64,000 nucleotides of DNA, taken from Gemmatimonas sp. GTDB lineage: Bacteria; Gemmatimonadota; Gemmatimonadetes; Gemmatimonadales; Gemmatimonadaceae. Below are positions 8,985 to 18,289 of the stretch, piece by piece. The stretch is taken from the NCBI GenBank assembly GCA_013822425.1, contig PNKL01000003.1:1-64000 (forward strand), given 5' to 3'. A model generated the notes under the pieces. It did not search any database. It was not told the DNA's origin and saw nothing but the letters and a program-made list of their open reading frames with translations. Made by a program: the position numbers and the translations under genes. Position 1 is the first letter of the stretch; the number at the start of each line of letters is the position of its first letter.

Positions 8985-9138
8985 GAAGGGTGCAGGGTGG
9001 GGTGCAGGGGCAGAGGCACGGTGGGGTGCAGGGGCAGGGGCACGGTGGGGTGCAGGGGCAGGGGCACGGTGGGGTGCAGGGGCAGGGGCACGGTGGGGTG
9101 CCCGTGTCCGAAGCACCCCACCCGCACCCTTCCCCTTT
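8985..9138. repeat. G-rich 24-bp tandem repeat with C-rich inverted flank
   Basis: Four copies of a 24-bp unit (8999-9022, 9023-9046, 9047-9070, 9071-9094) and a partial fifth lie between cmk and rpsA. Each unit carries three runs of GGGG. The first copy differs by one base. The left edge (8985-9004) is matched by its reverse complement at 9113-9138 with one base missing, so the array sits in the loop of a potential long hairpin. Non-coding. The G-runs lie in the transcribed strand and could form G-quadruplexes. Confidence 0.9.
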
Positions 9139-9281
9139 CTCAAGAGAATCCCCATATTACTTGGTTCCCGCTGAATGGCGGGACCCGGGACCTCGACGGC
9201 CACCGTGCCCTCGTCTTCCGGAACACCACCACCCGCATCCTCGCGCGCGGCGAGCCGCACAATTCCGCGTCCAGTCATCAC

Positions 9282-11087
9282 ATGACCAGCAGCGTCACCC
9301 CCGAAGCCACCCCGCAAATGATCGAGCGCGAAAAGCGCATGGCCCAGAAGGCCGTCCTGCGCCCGCTCGCGAACCGCCGTCCCGAGCTCTACGAGGAAGA
9401 CGAATACACGTCCTCCGACTACGAAGCGATGATGGACCTGTACAACGGCACGCTCGCCTCCATTGAAGAAGGCGAGATCGTCAAGTCCGTCGTGCTCGAG
9501 ATCCGCGACAACCTCGTCGTGCTCGACATCGGGTTCAAATCGGAAGGCTCGATTCCGCTCGAAGAGTTCAAGGACATGCCCGAGCTCAAGGTCGGCGACG
9601 AAGTGGAAGTCCTGCTCGAGCACCTCGAGGACCAGGAGGGCTCGGTCGTCCTGTCGAAGAAGAAGGCCGACTTCATGCGCGTGTGGGAGAAGATCCGCGT
9701 CGCATACGAGTCCGACCAGCCCGTCGAGGGCGTGCTCGTCAAGAAGATCAAGGGCGGCGTGGTCGTCGACCTCATGGGCGTCGACGCGTTCCTCCCGGGG
9801 TCGCAGATCGCGCTCCGCCGCGTCCCGAACATCGACGAGCTGCTCGGCCAGAAGTACGAGTTCAAGATCATCAAGCTCAACAAGCGCCGCCGCAACATCG
9901 TCGTCTCGCGCCGCGTGATCCTCGAGACCGAACGGGCCGGCAAGCGCGAGAAGCTGATGAAGGAGCTCCAGAAGGACCAGGTGCGGAAGGGCGTGGTCAA
10001 GAACATCACGGACTTCGGCGCCTTCATCGACCTCGGCGGCGTGGACGGCCTGCTCCACATCACCGACATGTCGTGGGGCCGCATCCAGCACCCGAGCGAG
10101 ATGGTCGCCATCGGCGCCGAGCTCGAGATCAAGGTCCTCGACATCGACTGGGAGCGCGAGCGCATCTCGCTCGGCCTCAAGCAGCTCCAGGCCTACCCGT
10201 GGAAGGACGTCGCCGCCAAGTACCCGGTCGGCACGCGCGTCTCGGGCAAGGTGGTCAGCATCACGAACTACGGCGCCTTCATCGAGCTCGAGCCGGGCAT
10301 CGAAGGCCTCGTGCACATCAGCGAGATGAGCTGGACGCGCAACGTCCGCCATCCCTCGAAGCTCGTCAGCATCGGCGAGGCCATCGAGGCGGTGGTGCTC
10401 AAGGTCGATCCGAACGAGGAGAAGATCTCGCTCGGCATGAAGCAGACCGAGCAGGATCCGTGGATGGTGCTGCCGCTCAAGTACCCGGTGGGCACGCGCA
10501 TCAACGGCAAGGTCCGCAACCTCACGTCGTTCGGTGCGTTCGTCGAGATCGAGCCGGGCATCGACGGCCTGATCCACATCTCGGACATGTCGTGGACCAA
10601 GCGCGTCCAGCACCCGTCGGAAGTGGTCAAGAAGGGCGACGCGGTGGACGTGGTGATCCTCAACATCGACAGCGACAACAAGCGCATCTCGCTCGGCCTC
10701 AAGCAGGCCGAGGAAGATCCGTGGCTGAAGATCGGCGAGACCTACACGGTCGGCACCGAACTCAAGGGCCACGTGGTGCGCCTGATGGAGAAGGGCGTGG
10801 TCGTCGACGTCGGCAACGACATCGAGGGCTTCGTGCCGATCTCGCAGCTGAACCTCACCGGCTCGACGATCCAGAGCCCCGCGGAAGTCGCGTGGGAGAA
10901 GATGGCGCTCGACCTGCGGGTGCTCGAGGTCGATCCGATCCATCGCCGCATCGTCCTGTCCGTGACGAACATTCCGGAAGGGCAGGAGCGCCCGGCCGAG
11001 CCGTCCAAGGTGCACACCGAGGAAGGGGATGCCATCGAGATTCCGGCGGACCTGTCGGCGGTTATTGAGGAGATCGACGAAGCGTAA
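9282..11087 (+). CDS. rpsA: 30S ribosomal protein S1
   Basis: 601 residues holding six S1 (OB-fold) repeats, as in long bacterial S1. The typical repeat signature GxxxxxxxxGAFIDLGG-DGLLHITDMSW recurs at roughly 85-residue spacing. The first two domains (ribosome docking) are more divergent and the last four bind mRNA. ATG 9282 gives the expected N-terminus; no Shine-Dalgarno is visible, which is usual for rpsA. Upstream frames run through the G-rich tandem repeat and are rejected. It ends 11 nt before a perfect 20-bp terminator stem. Confidence 0.96.
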   Translation: MTSSVTPEATPQMIEREKRMAQKAVLRPLANRRPELYEEDEYTSSDYEAMMDLYNGTLASIEEGEIVKSVVLEIRDNLVVLDIGFKSEGSIPLEEFKDMPELKVGDEVEVLLEHLEDQEGSVVLSKKKADFMRVWEKIRVAYESDQPVEGVLVKKIKGGVVVDLMGVDAFLPGSQIALRRVPNIDELLGQKYEFKIIKLNKRRRNIVVSRRVILETERAGKREKLMKELQKDQVRKGVVKNITDFGAFIDLGGVDGLLHITDMSWGRIQHPSEMVAIGAELEIKVLDIDWERERISLGLKQLQAYPWKDVAAKYPVGTRVSGKVVSITNYGAFIELEPGIEGLVHISEMSWTRNVRHPSKLVSIGEAIEAVVLKVDPNEEKISLGMKQTEQDPWMVLPLKYPVGTRINGKVRNLTSFGAFVEIEPGIDGLIHISDMSWTKRVQHPSEVVKKGDAVDVVILNIDSDNKRISLGLKQAEEDPWLKIGETYTVGTELKGHVVRLMEKGVVVDVGNDIEGFVPISQLNLTGSTIQSPAEVAWEKMALDLRVLEVDPIHRRIVLSVTNIPEGQERPAEPSKVHTEEGDAIEIPADLSAVIEEIDEA

Positions 11088-11098
11088 GCGTACGACGG

Positions 11099-11142
11099 AA
11101 ACGAAGCGCCCCCTCCGGACGACCGGAGGGGGCGCTTCGTTT
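11099..11142 (+). terminator. Rho-independent terminator of rpsA
   Basis: Perfect 20-bp inverted repeat (11099-11118 and 11123-11142) with an ACGA loop, GC-rich in the stem and ending in TTT. It begins 11 nt after the rpsA stop. Confidence 0.9.
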
Positions 11143-11164
11143 GGCGCAGGGCTCAGGGAGCAGA

Positions 11165-11316
11165 GTGTGGTGCGGGGTAGAGGGGGCAGGGTGTGGTGCG
11201 GGGTAGAGGGGGCAGGGTGTGGTGCGGGGTAGAGGGGGCAGGGTGTGGTACGGGGTGCGGAGGACGGGGTGTTCGCTGCACCATGCCCTTATCCCCACCC
11301 CCCGCGCCATGCCCTG
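11165..11316. repeat. G-rich 26-bp tandem repeat with inverted C-rich arm
   Basis: Three perfect 26-bp copies (11165-11190, 11191-11216, 11217-11242) plus a partial fourth (to 11260). At 11302-11316 lies CCGCGCCATGCCCTG, close to the reverse complement of part of the unit, followed by TTTT. A similar arm recurs after the next gene at about 13397-13411. The array resembles the 24-bp array upstream of rpsA in composition but not in sequence. Non-coding. Confidence 0.88.
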
Positions 11317-11383
11317 TTTTCTTCGCCCTGCACATCAGGTTCCGACCTTCCGCCCGACGCGCCGATTATGTAGCCTCCGCGCC

Positions 11384-13393
11384 ATGCCTCGTCGCACTAT
11401 CCTCCTCGTCCTGTTGGCGGCCTGTTACCAACCCAGCCGCCTCGTCGACCCTTCGCGCTTCGCCCCGCCGGCCATCTCGGGCATTGGCGCTCCTGATCCG
11501 TCCACCCCGGGCGAGTTCACGGTGCGTCGCCTTTACTATGGAAGCGGCACCGACAAGCGCCGCGCCGAGTATCGCGATTCGGTGACCCTGCGTACCGGTG
11601 TCGTGAATGGAACGCCGTTCATTCGTGGTGCCGATCCGAAGCTCCTGAAGGCGCGATGGAAGTACTGGGGCTTCGACGTCAAACGACTGCCGGTGAATGG
11701 CCGCGTCTGGTATCCCGAGGGGTCGGGGCCGTTTCCGCTCGTGCTCATCGTGCACGGCAATCACGGCATGAAGGAGTTCTCCGATCCAGGCTATGCCTAC
11801 CTTGGCGAGCTGCTCGCCAGCCGCGGCTACATCCTGGCGTCGGTGGACGAGAATTTCCTCAACGGCAACCTGCGCGGCGAGAACGACGCGCGGGGATGGA
11901 TGCTGCTGCAGCACCTCGTGGCGTGGCGCCGCTTCAATGCCGACAGCGCGTCGCCGTTGCTCGGGAAGGTCGACCTCTCGCGCATCGCGCTGATGGGGCA
12001 CTCGCGCGGCGGCGAAGCCGTGGCCGTGGCCGCCGCCTTCAACCGGCTGCCGCGTTACCCGGATGACGCGCGCGTGACCTTCAATTTCGGCTTCGACATC
12101 CGCACGCTGGTCGCCATCGCGCCGGTGGATGGGCAGTATCGCCCCGCCGACCAGGGGACGCCCCTGACGGACATCAACTACCTGGTGCTGCACGGCGCGC
12201 ACGATTCGGACGTCTCCACGTTCATGGGCCAGCGGCAGTTCCAGCGCATCCGGTTCACCGGGGCAGGGGCGTGGCGCAAGTCGGCCATCTACATCTATCG
12301 CGCGAATCACGGGCAGTTCAACACCGTCTGGGGGTCGAGCGACGTCGGCAAGGAACTCGGGGTGCTGCTCGCGAAGAAGAACCTCCTGAGCGGGGAGGAG
12401 CAGCGACGGGCCGGCAAGGTGTTCATGAGCGCCTTCCTCGACCTCACGCTGCGCGATGCGCGCGCGTACGAGCCGCTCTTCCGCGATGCGCGCGCGGGCG
12501 GCTCCTGGCTGCCGCGCACCATCTACCTCACGCGGTACGAGGATCCGAGCACCCGGCGGCTTGCCACCTTTGAGGAAGACGTGGACGTGACCACGGGTTC
12601 GGTGCCTGGCGTGACGATCGAGGGAACGCGGCTCGCCGCGTGGCGCGAACTGGCGCTGAACATGCGGTCGCGCGGCAGTGCGTCCTACGAGAACCACGCG
12701 GTGCGCGTGGGGTGGACGAAGCCGCGTGCCGGCGACGCGGCGTCGCACTATGCCGTGCGATGGTCCGACTCGGTGGCGGCCACCTTCGGCATTGATGGCC
12801 GCAGCAGCCTGGTCTTCGAGGTGCAGGGCGAACGGGAGAAGCCAAAGGGGCTGGCGGCGGCCGACACCGCGCCGGGCACGGGGGCAATGCCGCGGACGTC
12901 GCGCTTCGCGTGGCTGCCACATTGGCTGCGCGGTGCGGCGCCGGATTCCGCCCGCGACAAGGCGACCGACAGCACGCGGAAGGTCAAAGGGAAGCCCGCA
13001 TCCGATTCCGGCGGTGCGTCGGGCAAGGCCGCGAAGGATCGGGCCAAGCAGGAGAAGAAGGCCGGCAAGGATTCAGTCATCGTGCTCGACTTCCGCGTGG
13101 AAGTCGAGACGGCGGACGGTCGGACGGCATCGGTCGCGTTGTCGGAGCTCTCGCCGCTGCCGCCTCCGCTCACCATCCGCCTGTTCAAGTGGGCGCGCGT
13201 CGAGCGGAAGTTCGGCGCCGGCTCGCGTGACTACGACCAGGTCCCCACCCGCTACGCCGTGCCGCTCGCGCAACTGGAAAGGGCGACGCCGGGCTTTGAT
13301 GCCACCAAGGTGCGCGCCGTGCGGTTCGTGTTCGACCGGACGGAGACGGGGAGTGTGCTCATTGATGGCGTGGGATTTGAGCGGGTGCCCTAG
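11384..13393 (+). CDS. Lipoprotein with alpha/beta-hydrolase domain
   Basis: 669 residues. The N-terminus has a lipoprotein signal peptide with lipobox LLAAC (Cys15), so it is probably membrane-anchored. Residues about 95-400 form an alpha/beta-hydrolase: oxyanion-region VLIVHGNHG, nucleophile elbow GHSRGGEA (Ser207), an Asp in VLHGAHDSDV and a likely catalytic His in YRANHGQFN. The remainder looks beta-rich, interrupted near residues 520-565 by a low-complexity Lys/Asp/Ser linker. The domain resembles esterases/dienelactone hydrolases; the substrate is unknown. ATG 11384 is chosen for the signal peptide. A weak promoter pair (TTCCGA about 11340, GATTAT 11364) precedes it. It stands alone between two terminators. 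Confidence 0.8.
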   Translation: MPRRTILLVLLAACYQPSRLVDPSRFAPPAISGIGAPDPSTPGEFTVRRLYYGSGTDKRRAEYRDSVTLRTGVVNGTPFIRGADPKLLKARWKYWGFDVKRLPVNGRVWYPEGSGPFPLVLIVHGNHGMKEFSDPGYAYLGELLASRGYILASVDENFLNGNLRGENDARGWMLLQHLVAWRRFNADSASPLLGKVDLSRIALMGHSRGGEAVAVAAAFNRLPRYPDDARVTFNFGFDIRTLVAIAPVDGQYRPADQGTPLTDINYLVLHGAHDSDVSTFMGQRQFQRIRFTGAGAWRKSAIYIYRANHGQFNTVWGSSDVGKELGVLLAKKNLLSGEEQRRAGKVFMSAFLDLTLRDARAYEPLFRDARAGGSWLPRTIYLTRYEDPSTRRLATFEEDVDVTTGSVPGVTIEGTRLAAWRELALNMRSRGSASYENHAVRVGWTKPRAGDAASHYAVRWSDSVAATFGIDGRSSLVFEVQGEREKPKGLAAADTAPGTGAMPRTSRFAWLPHWLRGAAPDSARDKATDSTRKVKGKPASDSGGASGKAAKDRAKQEKKAGKDSVIVLDFRVEVETADGRTASVALSELSPLPPPLTIRLFKWARVERKFGAGSRDYDQVPTRYAVPLAQLERATPGFDATKVRAVRFVFDRTETGSVLIDGVGFERVP

Positions 13394-13429
13394 GCCGCAC
13401 CACGCCCTGTTCCTCGCACCCTGCACCCG

Positions 13430-13477
13430 CGCGGTGGCGCCGACCTTTCGGGCGGCGCCACCGCGCGTTTGCTTTAT
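13430..13477 (+). terminator. Terminator-like hairpin between the hydrolase and carboxylase genes
   Basis: A 12-bp perfect stem (13430-13441 with 13454-13465) and a 12-nt loop, followed by a T-rich run (GTTTGCTTTAT). It ends 3 nt before the carboxylase ATG, so it terminates the upstream gene and could also affect entry into the next one. Confidence 0.7.
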
Positions 13478-13480
13478 CGC

Positions 13481-15031
13481 ATGAGCATGCGCGAAAAACT
13501 CGACCTCCTCGAGCGCCGCCGCGCCGAGGCGGAACTCGGCGGTGGCGCCGAGCGCCTCAAGACGCAGCACGACAAGGGCAAGCTCTCGGCGCGCGAACGC
13601 CTCGACCTCCTGCTCGACGACGGGTCGTTCGTGGAACTCGACCGGTTCGTCGAGCACCGCTCGCACGACTTCGGCCTCGATGGGCAGCACTTCTACGGCG
13701 ACGGCGTCGTCACCGGCTTCGGGCGCATTGACGGCCGCCTGGTGTACGTCTTCTCCCAGGACTTCACCGTCTTCGGCGGCTCGCTGAGCGAGGCATTCGC
13801 CGAGAAGATCTGCAAGGTGATGGACCTCGCGATGCGCAACGGCGCGCCGGTGATCGGGCTCAACGACTCGGGGGGCGCGCGCATCCAGGAAGGCGTGGTC
13901 TCGCTGGGCGGCTACGCCGAGATCTTCCTGCGCAACACGCTCGCATCCGGCGTGGTCCCGCAGATCTCGGCGATCCTTGGCCCCTGCGCGGGCGGCGCGG
14001 TGTACTCGCCGGCCATCACCGATTTCGTGTTCATGACGCGCCAGTCGAGCTACATGTTCGTCACCGGCCCGAACGTCGTGAAGACGGTGACGCACGAGGA
14101 CGTGACGATGGAGACGCTCGGCGGCGCCGACACGCACGGCGCCACGTCGGGCGTGTCGCACTTCACGTGCGACAGCGAACTGGCCACGCTGCACGGCATT
14201 CGCGACCTGCTCCGCTTCCTGCCGTTGAACAATGTGGAGCCGCCGCCCCGCGGCGTGTCCACGGACCCGCGCGACCGCCGCGATGAGGCGCTGCTCGACG
14301 TCGTCCCGGACCATCCGCACAAGCCGTACGACATGCACGACGTCCTCCGGCGCGTCGTGGACGACGGCGAGTTTCTTGAGGTGCACCGGGACTTCGCCGG
14401 CAACATCCTCTGCGGCTTCGCGCACCTCGGCGGCTTCTCGGTGGGGATTGTCGCCAACCAGCCGGCGGTGCTGGCCGGCGTGCTCGACATCAATGCCAGC
14501 ACCAAGGCGGCGCGCTTCATTCGCTTCTGCGACGCGTTCAACATTCCCCTCGTGACGTTCGAGGACGTGCCGGGCTTCCTGCCGGGGGTGGCGCAGGAGC
14601 ACGGCGGCATCATCAGGCACGGCGCCAAGCTGCTCTACGCGTACTGCGAGGCCACCGTGCCCAAGCTCACCGTGATCACGCGCAAGGCGTACGGCGGGGC
14701 GTACGACGTGATGAGCTCCAAGCACATCCGCGGCGACTTCAACGTGGCGTGGCCGACGGCGGAGATCGCGGTGATGGGGCCGAAGGGCGCGGTGGAGATC
14801 CTGTTCAAGAAGGAGATCGCCGAGAGCGCCGACCCCGCCAAGGCGATGGAGCAGCGGGTGGCGGAGTACACGGAGAAGTTCGCCAACCCGTACGTCGCGG
14901 CGAGCCGCGGCTACGTGGACGACATCATCGACCCGCGCGACACGCGCCTGCGGCTGATCGACGCGCTGGAGACGCTGCAGGGCAAGCGCGACCGCAACCC
15001 GGCCAGGAAGCACGGGAACATCCCGCTGTGA
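13481..15031 (+). CDS. Acyl-CoA carboxylase carboxyltransferase subunit, probably propionyl-CoA type
   Basis: 516 residues, the size of PccB/AccB-type carboxyltransferases that carry both crotonase halves. N-half features are [32 protein letters not shown] and [13 protein letters not shown]-half features are [15 protein letters not shown] and [17 protein letters not shown]. The Asp in GGAYDVM is the residue reported to favour propionyl-CoA over acetyl-CoA in actinobacterial enzymes. With a separate accD at 38953, this supports a propionyl-CoA carboxylase role. An ATG at 13487 is an alternative start. The stop overlaps the biotin carboxylase start. Confidence 0.92.
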   Translation: MSMREKLDLLERRRAEAELGGGAERLKTQHDKGKLSARERLDLLLDDGSFVELDRFVEHRSHDFGLDGQHFYGDGVVTGFGRIDGRLVYVFSQDFTVFGGSLSEAFAEKICKVMDLAMRNGAPVIGLNDSGGARIQEGVVSLGGYAEIFLRNTLASGVVPQISAILGPCAGGAVYSPAITDFVFMTRQSSYMFVTGPNVVKTVTHEDVTMETLGGADTHGATSGVSHFTCDSELATLHGIRDLLRFLPLNNVEPPPRGVSTDPRDRRDEALLDVVPDHPHKPYDMHDVLRRVVDDGEFLEVHRDFAGNILCGFAHLGGFSVGIVANQPAVLAGVLDINASTKAARFIRFCDAFNIPLVTFEDVPGFLPGVAQEHGGIIRHGAKLLYAYCEATVPKLTVITRKAYGGAYDVMSSKHIRGDFNVAWPTAEIAVMGPKGAVEILFKKEIAESADPAKAMEQRVAEYTEKFANPYVAASRGYVDDIIDPRDTRLRLIDALETLQGKRDRNPARKHGNIPL

Positions 15032-16557
15032 AGAAGGTCCTGATCGCGAACCGGGGCGAGATCGCGCTGCGGGTCGTCCGTGCCTGCCGCGAGCTGGGGA
15101 TGCAATCGGTGGCGGTCTACTCCGACGCCGACGCCCGCGCGCCGCACGTGCGTGAGGCCGACGAGGCGGTGCGGCTGGGGCCGCCGCCCTCGGCGGAGAG
15201 CTACCTGCGGGGCGACCTGATCATCGAGGTCGCGCGGCAGGTCGGCGCCGACGCCATTCACCCGGGCTACGGGTTTCTGTCGGAGCGTGAGTGGTTCGCC
15301 CGCGCGGTACGCGACGCCGGGCTCAGCTGGGTGGGACCGCCGGCCGAGGCGATCGCCGCCATGGGCTCCAAGACGGCGGCGCGCACGCTGGCGCTGTCGC
15401 ACGACGTGCCCGTGGTCCCCGGCACCACGGAGCCGCTGCGCGACGCAACGGAAGCAGCGGAAATCGCCGCGCGGTTTGGCTATCCGGTGCTGCTCAAGGC
15501 GACCGCCGGCGGCGGCGGCAAGGGGATGCGCGTCGTGCGCGCGGCGGCGGCGATGGCGTCGTCGCTGGCGGCGGCGCGGCGCGAGGCGCAGAACGCCTTC
15601 GGTGACGACGCCGTGTACGTGGAGAAGTACATCGAGGGGCCGCGGCACGTGGAAATCCAGGTGCTGGCCGACGCGCACGGGCGCTGCATCTCGCTGGGGG
15701 AACGCGAGTGCTCGGTGCAGCGGCGGCACCAGAAGATGATCGAGGAGGCGCCCAGCGTCGCCGTGAACGCCGAGTTGCGGAAGGCGATGGGGGCGGCCGC
15801 GGTGCGGGTGGCGAAAGCCGCGGGCTACGTGAACGCCGGCACGTGCGAATTCCTGCTCGCCCCGGACGGCCAGTTCTACTTCCTCGAGATGAACACGCGC
15901 ATCCAGGTGGAGCACCCGGTGACGGAACTCGTCACCGGCATCGACCTGGTGCAGTGGCAGCTTCGCATCGCCGCGGGCGAGCGGCTCCCGTTCACGTCCA
16001 GTATCGACCCGCGCGGCTGGGCGATGGAGTGCCGCATCACCAGCGAGGATGCGTCCAACGCCTTCCTGCCGAGTACCGGGCGCATCGGGTATCTGCGTCT
16101 GCCGGGCGGTCCCGGGGTGCGCTGGGACAGCGGTGTGGGCATCGGCAGCGAAGTCAGCCTGTTCTATGACCCGATGCTCGCGAAGCTCATCGTCTGGGCG
16201 CCGACGCGCGCCGAGGCCATCGCGCGCATGCACCGCGCACTTGACGAGTTGACCATCGATGGGCTGGAGACGTCGCGGGAGTTTCACCTGCGCGTCATGG
16301 AGGACGCGGAGTTTCAGCGCGGCGCGATCGACATTCAGTGGCTCGAACGGCGACTCGACTCGCTGGTGGGAGCGGCGGCTCCGCGCGAGCAGGTGGAAGC
16401 GGCGGCCATCGCGGCCGCGCTGCTTGCCGAGCGCGATCGTCAGCGGCGGGTGCCGAAAGCAGCCGGCGCCGTCAGCGGCGGCACCGCCGGCAGTGCGCTC
16501 CCGGAACACCAGCCGTGGGCCCGGCTTGCCCGGCAGCAGGGCCTGCGCGGCGAGTGA
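15028..16557 (+). CDS. accC: Biotin carboxylase subunit
   Basis: ATP-grasp enzyme carboxylating biotin on the carrier protein encoded at 17789. 509 residues, slightly longer than E. coli AccC (449). N-terminus [18 protein letters not shown], then HPGYGFLSE, the Gly-rich ATP lid [11 protein letters not shown], the [13 protein letters not shown] segment and [16 protein letters not shown]. The C-terminal tail is Ala-rich and contains no biotin-attachment motif. The GTG start overlaps the preceding TGA (GTGA), and its stop overlaps rlmD in the same way. It could serve both acetyl- and propionyl-CoA carboxylation. Confidence 0.93.
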   Translation: MKKVLIANRGEIALRVVRACRELGMQSVAVYSDADARAPHVREADEAVRLGPPPSAESYLRGDLIIEVARQVGADAIHPGYGFLSEREWFARAVRDAGLSWVGPPAEAIAAMGSKTAARTLALSHDVPVVPGTTEPLRDATEAAEIAARFGYPVLLKATAGGGGKGMRVVRAAAAMASSLAAARREAQNAFGDDAVYVEKYIEGPRHVEIQVLADAHGRCISLGERECSVQRRHQKMIEEAPSVAVNAELRKAMGAAAVRVAKAAGYVNAGTCEFLLAPDGQFYFLEMNTRIQVEHPVTELVTGIDLVQWQLRIAAGERLPFTSSIDPRGWAMECRITSEDASNAFLPSTGRIGYLRLPGGPGVRWDSGVGIGSEVSLFYDPMLAKLIVWAPTRAEAIARMHRALDELTIDGLETSREFHLRVMEDAEFQRGAIDIQWLERRLDSLVGAAAPREQVEAAAIAAALLAERDRQRRVPKAAGAVSGGTAGSALPEHQPWARLARQQGLRGE

Positions 16558-17792
16558 GCACCGACCTCACCACGCTCGACATTACGGCTATCGCCGCTGG
16601 CGGTGATGGCGTGGCGCGGCACGAGGGCAGGGTGGTCTTCGTGCCCCGCACGGCACCCGGCGATCGCGTGCGCGCGCAGTTGCGGGCGCAAGGGCGCTTC
16701 GCACGGGGCACGCTGATGTCCCTCGAGCGGGCGGGACCGGGGCGCATCGCGCCAACGTGCCCCCACTACGAGCGCGACCGATGCGGCGGATGCCAGTTGC
16801 AGCACCTGTCGCTCGACGCGCAGCGCGCCGCCAAGGCGCAGATGGTGCAGGACGCGTTTGCGCGCATCGGCAAGCGCACGGTGCCCTTGCCGGTGGTGCA
16901 CGGTGCCGGGCAGCCGTGGCGGTACCGGCGGAAGCTCACGCTTGCCCTGCGGCGGCTGGGGGACGGCTGGCGCGCTGGACTGCACCGCGCCGGCGCGCCG
17001 GACGAGATATTCGCGCTGGATGACTGCCACATCACCGATGCCCGCGTCGTGGTCGCCTTCCGCGACGTGATGGCGCAGGGCGCGCACCTCCTGCCGCACG
17101 TGCCCTCGTTGCGTGCGTCGATCCGCCGCGATGGCGACGACCTGCTGCTCGTCGTCGAGGGCGGCATGGAATGGCAGGAGGGCAAGGTCTTCGCCGCCGC
17201 GGTCACCGCCGTCTCGGCGACGTGGTGGGTGAACGACGATGGCCGCCGTCGACGGCTGCTGGACCGCCGCACGCGGACGGATGCCGGCGCTTCATTCGTG
17301 CAGGTGAACGCCGACGTGGCGGCCGCGCTGGGCGCGCGGGCCGAGGCGCTGGTGATGGCGCATGCCCCGGCGACCGTGATTGATGCGTATGCCGGCACGG
17401 GCGACGTCGCGGCGGCGCTCGCGCGGCACGGTGTGCGCGTGACGGCCATCGAACTTGACGGCGATGCCCGCGCCGCCTGCGCCGCGCGCCTCGCCGCACC
17501 GTCGCGCGCGGTTGCCGCGAAGGTGGAGGATGTGCTTGCCGGCCTGCTCCCCGCGGACGTGGTGCTCCTGAACCCGCCGCGCGCCGGCGTCGATGCGGCC
17601 GTCACCGCCGCGCTCGCGGCCAGCGCCACGAAGCCGCGTGCCATCATCTACGTGAGCTGTGACCCGGCCACGCTCGCCCGCGATGTGTCGCGCCTGCCCG
17701 GATGGCGCGTGGCGTCGTTAGACTGTTACGACATGTTTCCCCAGACCGCACACGTGGAAACGGTGTGCGAACTGGTACCGGAGGGGGCGTGA
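16554..17792 (+). CDS. rlmD: 23S rRNA (uracil-5-)-methyltransferase
   Basis: SAM-dependent m5U methyltransferase of the RlmD/RumA/TrmA family, 412 residues. An N-terminal TRAM RNA-binding domain is followed by the Fe-S ligands CPHYERDRCGGC and a fourth Cys in LDDCHITDA. The SAM-binding motif is DAYAGTGDVAAAL; NPPRAGVDAAV and the catalytic Cys in YVSCDPATLARD follow. The spacing between the first two Cys (seven residues) is longer than the classic five. It sits between carboxylase genes with 4-nt overlaps on both sides, an unusual place for an rRNA-modifying gene. RlmD versus a paralogue of other specificity is not resolvable here. Confidence 0.85.
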   Translation: MSTDLTTLDITAIAAGGDGVARHEGRVVFVPRTAPGDRVRAQLRAQGRFARGTLMSLERAGPGRIAPTCPHYERDRCGGCQLQHLSLDAQRAAKAQMVQDAFARIGKRTVPLPVVHGAGQPWRYRRKLTLALRRLGDGWRAGLHRAGAPDEIFALDDCHITDARVVVAFRDVMAQGAHLLPHVPSLRASIRRDGDDLLLVVEGGMEWQEGKVFAAAVTAVSATWWVNDDGRRRRLLDRRTRTDAGASFVQVNADVAAALGARAEALVMAHAPATVIDAYAGTGDVAAALARHGVRVTAIELDGDARAACAARLAAPSRAVAAKVEDVLAGLLPADVVLLNPPRAGVDAAVTAALAASATKPRAIIYVSCDPATLARDVSRLPGWRVASLDCYDMFPQTAHVETVCELVPEGA

Positions 17793-18289
17793 AGTACATC
17801 GTGGACATCGGGGGCGAACGGCTGGAGGTGGAACTCGACGGGGAGACGGCACGCATCGGCGGCGTCGCGCGCGCGGTGCACCTGTCCGACGTCGAAGGCA
17901 CGCCGGTGCATCTGGTCGGCATCGGCGAGCGCGTGCACCGCGTGATCGCTCGTCGGCACGCCGATCGGGGACGCTATACGCTGCGGCTCGATGGATGGCG
18001 GTTCGAGGCCGAAGCGCTGGATGAGCGCACGCGCGCGATCCGGGACCTCACGGCGGCGCAGGCCAGGCATGCCGGGCCGCTGCCGGTGACGGCGCCGATG
18101 CCGGGCATGATCGTGCGGGTGCACGTGAATCCCGGCGATACCGTGACTCAGGGACAGGGTGTGATCAGCATGGAAGCCATGAAGATGGAAAACGAATTGC
18201 GCGCGACGACCGCGGGCACGGTGAAGGCGGTGCTCGTGCAGCCCGGCCAGGCCGTGGAGAAGGGCGCCGTGCTGGTGGAACTCGCATGA
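17789..18289 (+). CDS. Biotin carboxyl carrier subunit of the acyl-CoA carboxylase
   Basis: 166 residues. The C-terminal 75 residues form a biotinyl/lipoyl domain with APMPGMIVRVHVNPGD and the biotinylation motif MEAMKMENEL, where the Lys is modified. The N-terminal half has a beta-rich segment (VDIGGERLEVELDG) like that of the linker/BT region in propionyl-CoA carboxylase alpha chains. Together with the genes at 13481 and 15028 it completes a three-subunit carboxylase. The GTG start overlaps the rlmD stop by 4 nt. Confidence 0.9.
   Translation: MKYIVDIGGERLEVELDGETARIGGVARAVHLSDVEGTPVHLVGIGERVHRVIARRHADRGRYTLRLDGWRFEAEALDERTRAIRDLTAAQARHAGPLPVTAPMPGMIVRVHVNPGDTVTQGQGVISMEAMKMENELRATTAGTVKAVLVQPGQAVEKGAVLVELA

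Noticed and set aside
8999-9100. CRISPR-like repeat array
   Set aside because: The 24-bp units are directly adjacent with no spacers, the first copy differs, and no cas genes are present.
9130-9158. Promoter for rpsA (TTCCCC, 17 bp, CATATT)
   Set aside because: Spacing is right and the -10 is fair, but the -35 matches poorly and overlaps the inverted arm of the repeat.
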